Position numbers and translations under genes: made by a program. This document shows positions 10,840 through 18,715 of a stretch of DNA of 64,000 nucleotides, piece after piece. The notes under the pieces were generated by a model. That model was not told where the DNA came from. It was given only the letters and a program-made list of their open reading frames with translations, and made no database searches. Within the stretch, counting starts at the first letter, position 1. Each line of letters starts with the position of its first letter. This DNA is from Agapanthus africanus (Eukaryota > Streptophyta > Magnoliopsida > Asparagales > Amaryllidaceae). The DNA is taken from positions 515,029,772 to 515,093,771 of the forward strand of contig JASDDO010000001.1 in NCBI GenBank assembly GCA_030015575.1, read 5' to 3'.

Positions 10840-12961
10840 ATGTCTTCTACCAAGGAGTCTGTAGAAATAGTTCGGGTAAAGTCTAGGGAGTCTTCTGCAG
10901 CTTCCTCTTCTACTTATTCCTCTTCCTCTTCTGAGTCGGAGTCCCCCCGGGAAGTTAGGGTTAGTCATGCTTTCCGGGGTCGTGCGACGGGGGCGGTCCC
11001 CAGAGCGCATGTTATGGATGCTCTTGGCGCGTCATCCGTGCTGAGGTACGCGGATGAGCTCGCCACCATCCGAACACGTTTTCATATTCCTGCCGGCTAC
11101 TCGCTTAGCCTAGCCGAGGAGGGGGAGAGGGCAGACCAGGTACGGGGCAAGGAGATTGCCTTGTACCTGGAAGCCTTTTGGGCCAGGATGCGCCTGTCCT
11201 TCTCTCCCGAGGTGAGTGCGGCGTTGAATTTTTTTGGGTTAGCCCCGGGCCAGTTAGTGCTGAACCCTTGGAGGATTCTCCTTGGGTTCCTGGTCCATTG
11301 AAATTGCGTCTAATCCCTTTCAGCCGGAGCCTTCTCATTTCATCTCTTTGCTACAAAAACCACCCTGGCACTCGCAGGGGCGAGCCGAGCAGGATATACA
11401 TCTCTTTTAGAAAACAACAGGGGGATGCTGCCGGGTCGGGGGTCGTCATAGTACCTTCTTCCATTCACGAATGGAAGAAGAAGTTTTTGTTTATTAGGCC
11501 GCCCGAGGGTGAGGATTGGCCTGTACCCATCCAGTGGCACAGGGCCAACTGCCCGCGGGTGAGTCGGTCGAATGATCCCGATGTGGTGGCGGTGGCGGAG
11601 TGGGAGCCCCTCTCCTGGGATGATGTGCTGCTGTCTGAGCAGGCCCTCAGTTAGGCTGGGCTCAACCCCGCCTAGTTCGCGGGTAAGTTAGGAATTTCCA
11701 GGCGACCTGTTCAGACTTGTGTATTCTTTTACTTTTCTGGCATTACCGACTCATCTGTATTTTTGTCTTATGCAGAACCCATGGACCTAGGCAAATTTCG
11801 GGCAGCCCTGGTCAAACAGAAGAAGGGGAAGAAGGCCGGAGGCGCCGACCCTTCTCACCCGTCGTTGGCTCCGGCTCCACCGGCAACCACTCCATCCAGG
11901 TGCTCAAGCATGCCCCAGACCCCGGAGTCCAGCCAAGCGTCGAGCCGAAAACGTGCTCGGGAGCAAGAGCCCTGGGCTCTAGAGGTGGGGGTGAGACTGG
12001 TTCCCCTGCGTCGCTCCTCAAGAGGTTTCATAGGAAGGCGCCCCGTTCCCTGGCTTTCCCGATCCTCGTGGACGATAGGGAGCTTCGCTTCGAAGTGCCC
12101 TCGGGGCTTTCCGTTGCCGGCAGCCTGCTCTCGAAGATGGAAAGGTCGGCCGGGGGCAAAATCCCTCGGGGGACCCTCCGGGCCCAAATGGCGGCCATAG
12201 CTCAAGAGGCCGTGCAGGTTAGTGTTCGCACCCCCACTCGGTTCTTCATTCAGTATTTTTGCTCGCGAGATTGGGTGCCCCTTTTCTTTTTAACCCTTCT
12301 CTGTTTTCTTCAGGTCCTCCAGCATATCGCCCTCGTTGTCAACATGGAGGACGAGGAAATTGCCCCGGCGATGCGGGCCGCGGGCGAGTTCTCCTAGCGG
12401 GAGGAGAGCTCAAGGCTAGACCTGGAGGCAGCGATGGAAAGGGTCGTTGCCCTCGAAGACCGGGTGGCGGGCAGGGATCTGGAGATCGCTAAGTGCCGAG
12501 ATGCCGCCCGAGCCGCCGAGGCCAAGTTAGAAGATTCCAAGGTGCTCGTCGCCACCCTGAAGAAGACGACGAACACCCTCTGGAGGGAGAACGAGACGGC
12601 GAAGGAGGGGACGAGGCGTGCCGAGCTCCGAGCGTCGAAGGCGGTGGAGAGCTATAAGAAGTCGGACCAGTATTACACCGACCTCGCTGGAGCCGCTACC
12701 GCCGTTTGGCACGACGCCCTCGACGCCGTCAAGGACTTAAAGCCGAAGTTCCCTGACGATGAGCTCCAGGGTGAGTACCCCCTCGGGGATGAGGCGCAAG
12801 GGAATGCCCCCGGAAACACCTGGTGGGAGCGTTGGGGATAAGTCGGTCGCCCCGGCCACCGGCGCCGAGGTTCCCGCCGTGGGTGCCGACCTTCAAGATG
12901 CCACCCCGGTTGTCGCAGTGGAAGCGCGGCTCATCGATGTTCTCCCCGGCCCCGAGGCCTG
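10840..12961 (+). pseudogene. Tat antisense additional ORF (gypsy-type 'transposase' domain)
   Basis: This coding remnant runs opposite to the Tat element. From the start there is a Ser/Glu-rich N-terminus, then the conserved block VLRYADELATIRTRFHIPAGY ... FFGLAPGQLVLNPWRILLGFLV, then ISFRKQQGD ... VPSSIHEWKKKFLFI. These are hallmarks of the domain annotated in plants as 'transposase (putative), gypsy type', known from the antisense additional ORF of Tat elements. The C-terminal third (about 12360-12830) is a charged coiled coil (VALEDRVAGRDLEIAK...). Two intervals, near 11685-11774 and 12218-12313, look like GT...AG introns. The copy is broken (a few breaks). The biochemical role of the family is unknown to me. 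Confidence 0.7.
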
Positions 12962-13296
12962 AGCTTCCTCGCCTCCTTATTTTCTTTGCGCTAAAATTTT
13001 GTTAGCCTCCGGGCGTTTTTGTAAGGCTAGGGAGCCTATAATACCTATGTAAAGACTTCCGGTTTTTTATGAATAAAAAATCTTTTTGCAGTGGTCTTTG
13101 CATGTGCATTTTCCCTTTGTTTGTGGTAAACATTTATATTTGCGCGGTACTGCTTTCATGTTTATGTCGGTTTTTCGTTTAGCGATCGCACGTCGAGTTG
13201 AAGTCGACCATTTGCCAAGTGTGGAAAGACCGGTGAAAGGTCGGTATCTCCATGGCCCCGAAGTCGAGGTGGAGATCGCTTAGTATAGAAGTGGAG
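12962..13296 (+). terminator. 3' end of the first antisense unit plus spacer
   Basis: No gene is seen here. The segment holds a conserved 3'-end block (AGGCTAGGGAGCCTATAATACC, split here as AGGCTAGGGAGCC and TATAATACC, about 13024-13045) followed by AATAAA at 13072-13077. The same block ends the two small units further right, so it acts as a shared polyadenylation cassette. Confidence 0.5.
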
Positions 13297-14270
13297 GAAG
13301 TTGAGCAGTGAAGCTGCTCGGAGGACTTTTGATGAGGGCTTTGATCTTTGGCGTCGTTGGGCAAGGAGTTGCCTGCTAAGGATAGACCGAGCAGGGTTGC
13401 TGCTCAGTGGCCTCTTGATGAGAGCTTTTGATCCTTGGCGTCGTGGGGTAAGAAATTACCAGCCAAGGATGGACCGAGCAGGGTAGCTACTCAGTGGCCT
13501 CTTGGTGGGGGCTTTGATCCTTGGCATCAGTGGGTAGAGAACTACCAGCCACGGATGGGCCGAGTAGGGTTGCTGCCCGGTGGCTTCTTGATGAGGGCTT
13601 TGATCCTTAGCGTCGGTGGGTAGTGAACTACCAGCCACGGATGGACCGAGCAGGGTTGCTGCCCGATGGCCTCTTGATGAGGGCTTTAATCCTTAGCGTC
13701 GGTGGGTAGTGAACTACCAGCCATAGATGGACCGAGCAGGGTTGCTGCCCGGTGGCCTCTTGACGAGGGCTTTGATCCTTAGCACGAGAGGGCATGGAGA
13801 AGCCTAGTAAGGATGGACCGAGCAGGGTAGCTACTCGGTGGCCTCTTGATGAGAGCTTTGATCCTTGGCGTCGTGGGGTAAGAGATTACCAGCCAAGGAT
13901 GGACCGAGCAGGGTTGCTGCCCGGTGGCCTCTTGATGAGGGCTTTGATCCTTGGCGTCGGTGGGTAGTGAACTACCAGCCATGGATGGACCAAGCAGGGT
14001 TTCTGCCCGGTGGCCTCTTGACGAGGGCTTTGATCCTTAGCGTGGGAGGGCATGGAGAGGCCTGCTAAGGATTGACCGAGCAGGGTAGCTGCTCGGTGGC
14101 CTCTTGATGAGGGCTTTAATCCTTGGCGTCATGGGGTAAGAGATTGCCAGCCAAGGATGGACCGGGCAAGGTAGCTGCTCAGTGGCCTCTTGATGAGGGC
14201 TTTGATCCTTGGCGTCGTGGGGTAAGAGATTACCAGCCAAGGATGGACCGAGCAGGGTAGCTGCTCGGTT
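13297..14270. repeat. Tandem array, eleven 86-bp units with hairpins
   Basis: Near-identical units begin (at GGACCGAGCAGGG or its variants) at 13384, 13471, 13557, 13643, 13729, 13815, 13901, 13987, 14073, 14159 and 14245, with a partial unit before the first. The period is 86 bp almost throughout. Each unit holds two inverted repeats. One is ACCGAGCAG/CTGCTCGGT around a 5-base loop. The other is a longer stem, ATCCTTGGC/GCCAAGGAT, enclosing a second stem, GGTAA/TTACC. Unit variants change both sides of the stems together. The array sits between the first antisense unit and the small duplicated ones. A stray partial copy lies at about 15180-15215. No unit codes for protein. Confidence 0.9.
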
Positions 14271-14482
14271 TTGTGAGGTTCCGTCCGACCTTCCCTGGTT
14301 CGTAAGCATTGGGAAGAGCGACCGTCGTGGGTGACACGTGTTATAAACGCGTGGGGGAGGCGAAGCGTAAGAGCCGCATCGTTCCGATTTCGGTTTGCCG
14401 AGAAAGACGGGATATCCGCCGCATGGCGGTACAGTAGTGGAAGAAACGAGCAATTGTTGGACTCTTGGGGGTGCTGTGGGGA

Positions 14483-14489
14483 TATAAAA
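14483..14489 (+). promoter_or_regulatory. TATA box of the second antisense unit
   Basis: TATAAAA lies 53 bp before the ATG at 14536. A transcription start about 30 bp downstream would leave a short 5' leader, consistent with that ATG being used. Confidence 0.5.
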
Positions 14490-14535
14490 CGGAGGGCGTG
14501 TTGATCACTCCTTTCTCTATCCCCAAAACGCAAGA

Positions 14536-15031
14536 ATGGATGAATTCCCTTTCTCCATCCCCGATATCATCTCTTTCGAGGACGTATACTTATATGACCA
14601 GCTGTGCTCCGAGGAGACGCGGCAGGCGGTGATCCGGCGCGTCGAGGATCATATCGGCCGTCTGCTCCCCCGGTGGTCACCCTTTCTCCATCTGCTGATG
14701 TACTCGATTTGGAAGGCATCGCCGGGGCTGCACAACGCCTTATCCGAACAACTGAAGGACGAGGCGGTTGGAAAGATGAGGTCGTTATGTCATCTCGGCC
14801 TGATCTCGAAGAGTCGGCGGGATCGCTCGGTGGCACTCGTCCTCGAGTGTTACCAATTGAGGCATCCCGTCGATGGGTGCCCGCCAGTGGAGCTTCCTGG
14901 CCCGTCCGTGGCCACGAGAATTCGCGGACTGCATCAGAGCAGAGGTCCGAGGTAGCAAGGGCTTGGCTGGCAGAAATTTCGTCGGAGTATCACGAGGAAT
15001 GCTTCTTGCACCCCCTTCCCCCGCTGCTGTA
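14536..15031 (+). pseudogene. Small antisense ORF, copy A (unknown family)
   Basis: I do not recognise this family. The reading frame starts MDEFPFSIPDIISFEDVYLYD and shares blocks with copy B: IxF(E/D)D(V/I)xxYDQ, (D/G)HxGRLLPR, LLMYxIW, LGLISK(S/A)R, (A)LxLEC(Y/F), and a C-terminal block ARAWLxEIxSEYHxExFLxPxPPLL near 14957-15031. The predicted product is about 165 aa, with no signal peptide, membrane segment or catalytic motif that I can see. It lies antisense to the Tat element, between the hairpin array and copy B, and ends in the shared 3' block with AATAAA at 15080-15085. It is broken, about one break. Confidence 0.5.
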
Positions 15032-15442
15032 ATTTTTTTAAGCAATGTACGGCTGGGGAGCCTACAATACCTTTGAATGAATAAAATTCTTCCTTTTGCA
15101 ATGCTCTATTGTGTCCTTCTTATTATTTGAGTAAAAAGAAATTAGAAGAATTTACATCGCTTTGTTAAAGAACCCAAGTAGTGGCTTGCCAAGGATAGAC
15201 CGAGCAGGGTAGTTGCTCGGTGGATTTGCGATGTTCAGTCTAACCTCCCTTGGTTCGTGAACATTGGGAGGAGCGACCGTCGCAGGCGGCGCTTGTCAGG
15301 AAAGCTTGGGGGAGGCGTAACGTTTCGGGGAGCCACGTCAGTCCTGCCACGTGGCGGCGCGACATTGGAATAATCTTGGTGGATCCCAGGATTCGCGCCC
15401 ATATGCGCGCGAATCTGGGTTCTCAAGGATTCTGTTTGAGGT
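15032..15442 (+). promoter_or_regulatory. 3' end of copy A and upstream region of copy B
   Basis: No gene is seen. It holds the 3'-end block (GGCTGGGGAGCCTACAATACC, read as GGCTGGGGAGCC and TACAATACC, about 15050-15070), AATAAA at 15080-15085, a stray hairpin-array fragment (about 15180-15215), and an upstream region homologous to the one before copy A. It also contains GCCACGTGGC (around 15348), a G-box-like palindrome that could bind bZIP or bHLH factors. Confidence 0.45.
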
Positions 15443-15450
15443 TATAAATA
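15443..15450 (+). promoter_or_regulatory. TATA box of the third antisense unit
   Basis: TATAAATA lies only 17 bp before the first in-frame ATG (15460), too close for a normal transcript to include it. The ATG at 15502, 59 bp downstream, matches the spacing in copy A and aligns with its start, so 15502 is preferred. Confidence 0.5.
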
Positions 15451-15501
15451 GAGAAAGAGATGGCAACTTCTTCGGCATCGCTTTTTGAGATGACTGGGCG
15501 C

Positions 15502-15986
15502 ATGTATTCGATCGAAAAGATCATCACCTTCGACGACATCTCCGTGTATGACCAATCCCTGGTCGAGGATGGGTACCGGGGAGTGGTTCAGCACCTCGAG
15601 GGTCACGTCGGCCGGCTTCTCCCTCGGCGGTCGTCCCTCCTTTAGTTGCTGATGTACGCAATTTGGAGGAGGTCCCCGAGGTTGTATAACCCTTTCTCCG
15701 AGGAGTTGCTGGATGAGACGCTCGACAAGGTGCGCTCGATCTTCCTGCTCGGCCTTATCTCGAAGGCCAGGCACAACCGACCTTGGCGCTCATTTTGGAG
15801 TGCTTCAAAAAGAGGTACATCGTGAGCCAAGGTGTGGAGGGCGGAGCGCCGGGTGCCTCCGTGGCGTCCCGTGTTCGTGTGCAGTATCGGCGGGAGCGAG
15901 CTGCAGAGGCTAGGGCCTGGCTAGTGGAAATCTACTCTGAGTATCACCAGGAGTACTTCCTCGATCCCGTTCCCCCTCTGTTGTAA
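15502..15986 (+). pseudogene. Small antisense ORF, copy B (unknown family)
   Basis: This is a homologue of copy A. It starts MYSIEKIITFDDISVYDQ and carries the blocks GHVGRLLPRRSS, LLMYAIW, FLLGLISKARHNR, LILECFKKRYIV and ARAWLVEIYSEYHQEYFLDPVPPLL (the last as ARAWLVEIYSEY and HQEYFLDPVPPLL), then a stop at 15984-15986. The 3' block and AATAAA (16039-16044) follow. Its end converges on the integrase stop at 16163, leaving about 120 bp between opposing transcripts. The family is unrecognised. The conserved acidic/aromatic C-terminus is its strongest signature. It is broken, about two breaks. Confidence 0.5.
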
Positions 15987-16162
15987 ATTTTTCCTTTTTT
16001 CTTTTTCTGTAAGGCTGAGGAGCCCGTAATACATTTTGAATAAATAGAATTCTCCTTTTTCGATGCCCTATTGTTCCCTTTTTATTATTTAAATAGAAAG
16101 AACTTTAGAAAGGTCTACATCGCCTTTATGAAAGAAGAAATATACATGTGTAGATATCCCTT
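15987..16162 (+). terminator. 3' end of the third antisense unit
   Basis: This holds the shared block (AAGGCTGAGGAGCCCGTAA, about 16010-16030) and AATAAA (16039-16044), then an AT-rich tail. It lies directly between the antisense unit and the convergent end of the Tat integrase. Confidence 0.45.
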
Positions 16163-16543
16163 TCAGAGGTACAGCTTGAGCTTCTCAGCGTTGTAAGGTC
16201 GTGGAAATTTGCGACCATTCACGTCTTGTAAAAGATAGGCTCCGCCGGGCAGGACCTCGGAGACGAGGAAGGGACCGTCCCATTTGGGGAAAACCTTATG
16301 CAGCTTGCCTTGATCGACGAACTCGATCCGCCTTAGGACTTAATCTCCGGGCTTGAAGAAACGACGCTTGACTCACGTATTGTAGTAGTGGGCGGTCTGT
16401 TTTGATAGGCGGCAGCTCTGATCTTAGCCCGATCCCGTTTCTCTAACAAGATGTCCAGGTTAGTTCGGAGGGCTGTGGTGTTCGCTTCGTTGTCGAAATG
16501 CTCGACCCGGTGACTGGGGAGCCCGGTTTCCACTGGGACCATT
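16163..16543 (-). pseudogene. Tat integrase, C-terminal end
   Basis: On the minus strand this encodes VPVETGLPSHRVEHFD ... ALRTNLDILLEKRDRAKIRAA and ends with PKWDGPFLVSEVLPGGAYLL ... RPYNAEKLKLYL and a stop at 16163. It is the standard end of Tat/gypsy integrases, separated from the core at 18123 by a solo-LTR insertion. It is part of a broken fossil polyprotein. Confidence 0.8.
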
Positions 16544-18117
16544 TGTAGGGTGTTTTTCGTCACCCCATTGAGATGAGAATGCGCGCGCGCTTGTCAGGCA
16601 CATTACAGACCTCCCCTGCCTAGAGTAGGCTGAGGTTTATTGATTGTGGGGATCCAAATCTCCGGCAGCCACGGACTAAACTGTCGTTAATTACCTCTCG
16701 CCTTTGGACCGAGAGAACCTCCGATTAACGGGTCAAACAGGTTATGCGAACTCAATGTGCAGAGTATGTGTGTTGTGTTTTGAAAGGGGGTTTTGGATAT
16801 ATCGGGGGTCCCGCAGAGTTTTTACGGGGGTCCCACTACCCGGATAGCGGGCTGGGGGTCAAAGGGGCTAGCACCCCTCTTGCAGGTTGCGGGGCAGCGC
16901 CCCGTTAGAAATTTTTTTCTAACAGGGAAAGTGTCATGGAGTATGTGTATGCATGTGTATGTGTGTGTGTGTGTGTGTGTGTAAAAGAAAGGGAAAGGCC
17001 ATCCAAAGGATGCGTGGGAAAAAGTGCCAGCACTTTGGGTGCTAGCGCTTTGAGCGCAAGGGCGCTAGCACTTTGGGTGCTAGCGCCCTACATGCCAGGC
17101 ACGTGGGCGCTCGGGCGCTAGCGCTTTGGGCGTTGGCGCTTTGGGTGCCAGAGTGCTAGCGCCCTACGTGCCAGGCACGTGGACGCTCGGGCGCTAGCGC
17201 TCTGAGCGCAAGAGCGCTAGCGCCCCACGTACCAGGCACGTGGGCGCTAGCGCCCCACATGCCAGGTACGTGGGTGCTCGGGCGCTAACGCTTTGAGCGC
17301 AAGGGCGCTAGCGCCTCCCGTGCCAGGCACGTGGGCGCTCGGGAGGCAAAAGGAACTTGGTCCCTGCAATGGGAGCTGTACTCCCAGAAAGGAGCACTTA
17401 TTATTTTGTGCGTGTGTGTGTGTATGTGTGTGTGTGTGTGTGTGAGGAGTTAAACTCCTAGGATATTTTGAAGTTGATGAAGGGGGCTTCTCCCCTTGAG
17501 CCCTGGATCTTCCCTAAAGTGGGGTTGCTGGATATGGGTCTCCTTCTTCTTCCTTTGTTGGCCGGATCTTGGAAAAAGGGGGGAGACTTAAAAATCTCCC
17601 CTTTTTGAGATCTAATGGCAGATCCAAGTTCCCCTTTGTGGGTTTTGTGGTGAAAAACTATTTAGTTTTGGAAAAGGAAGAGTAAAACTCTTGATTTAAT
17701 TCAAAAGAAAGAATAAGGTTTTAGAACCTTGAGGAAGGAGAAAGAGGCACATGCCCTAATTTTTGGGAATGAAAAGGTCTATATGCTTTATTCATCATCA
17801 TGTTGCCTTATATAGGCTTACATATTTACATATAGCCCCTTGGGCTTTACAAAATGGCATTTTGCCCATCCCGTGTCTCATGTGCTATTTCTTTTTGCAC
17901 ATAAGTCATGGGCTTACAAAAATTTGGCTTTATGCCCATTTTGTTTACATTCATGCATAAAAAATTACATAAAAATTATGTATTACATGATTTCATTTTG
18001 GCATGGGGGAGGGCCGGCCACTTCGTGTTTGGAATCGACCTGGGCATGGGCCCACTTGGCTTGGGGTTGACTTTGACTTTGACTTGGTCAACCGGGGTGC
18101 AATTTTTGACTTCAACA
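16544..18117 (-). mobile_element. Solo LTR, 1574 bp, inserted in the Tat integrase
   Basis: The flanks carry the same 5 bp, CCATT (16539-16543 and 18118-18122). The insert begins TG and ends CA on either strand, and no internal retroelement domains are present, so it is a solo LTR left by recombination. The minus orientation is favoured because it gives a TATA-like CCTATATAAGG followed by AATAAAG (minus strand, about 17780-17820). It contains (TG)n tracts at about 16958-16982 and 17410-17443, and a GC-rich palindromic minisatellite. Family unknown to me. Confidence 0.75.
17020..17345. repeat. GC-rich palindromic minisatellite
   Basis: The motifs GGGCGCTAGCGC, CTTTGAGCGCAAGGGCG and CCAGGCACGTGGGCGC are shuffled and repeated about five times, in units of roughly 60-70 bp. 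GCGCTAGCGC and the CACGTG core are self-complementary, so each unit can form short cruciforms. It lies inside the solo LTR between its two (TG)n tracts. Confidence 0.7.
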
Positions 18118-18122
18118 CCATT

Positions 18123-18715
18123 TCCTCGGTACCGTAACAGAGGCTGAAAAGGGTCTCCCCGGTGGAGGGTTTCTTCGACGTGCGCAGGGCTATAAGACCC
18201 GGGGTAATTCCTCGACCCAACTACCCTGGCGTCCTTCTAGGCATGTACGAAGACCTCGAAGGACGTCCCGATTAGCAACCTCGGCTTGCCCGTTGCATTG
18301 GAGATGTGCGACCGCGACAAACTTCATGAGGACACAATATTCGCTGTAGAATTCCTTAACTTTTTTGTTTTTGAAATTTGTCCCATTGTCGGTGATGATA
18401 CACCTCGAGATGCCGAACCGGAGTATCACGTTGTTCTACAGGAACTTGATAGTCGTGGTGGCGTCCAGTTTCCTGATGGGAATGGCCTCGATCCATTTCG
18501 TGAAGTAGTCCACTACGACGAGGACGTACTTGTGCCCGCCCGTACCAGTAGGGAACTGGCTTATCATGTCCATTCCCCACTGGGAAAACAGCCATGGGGA
18601 GGTTAGGGCGGTTAGCTCGGTAGCCGGAAGGCAAGGTATGCTTCCATGGAGTTGGCAGCTCTTGCATCTCCTAACGAGCTTCTGGGCGTCCTGATGAATT
18701 GTCGGCCAGTAGTAC
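18123..18715 (-). pseudogene. Tat integrase, catalytic core
   Basis: The minus strand encodes the end of the zinc-finger region (CKSCQ), then GGHKYVLVVVDYFTKW (first Asp region), ILRFGISRCIITDNGTNF (second Asp) and CNGQAEVANRDVLRGLRTCL (Glu region), ending ALRTSKKPSTGETLFSLCYGTEE at the solo-LTR junction. Order and motifs are those of a retroelement DDE integrase. It is part of a broken fossil. Confidence 0.85.

Larger units (their letters stand above)
14250..16140 (+). repeat. Tandem duplication of a 0.95-kb gene-sized block
   Basis: The block 14250-15190 is repeated at about 15195-16140. The copies share the upstream hairpin region (the stretch around GGTTCGTAAGCATTGGGAAG at 14298 and GGTTCGTGAACATTGGGAGG at 15253), a TATA box, the coding remnant, the 3'-end block and an AT-rich tail beginning TTATTATTT. 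Divergence between the copies is considerable, with coding similarity mostly at the protein level, so the duplication is much older than the element's LTR divergence would suggest. Each copy is a self-contained transcription-unit-like module antisense to the Tat element. Confidence 0.75.

Noticed and set aside
13297-14270. Regular repeat array that might suggest CRISPR
   Set aside because: Units are contiguous 86-bp tandem repeats with no unique spacers, in a plant retrotransposon.
15460-15501. Upstream ATG for small ORF copy B
   Set aside because: It lies only 17 bp after the start of the TATA box, too close to be in the transcript, and does not align with copy A.
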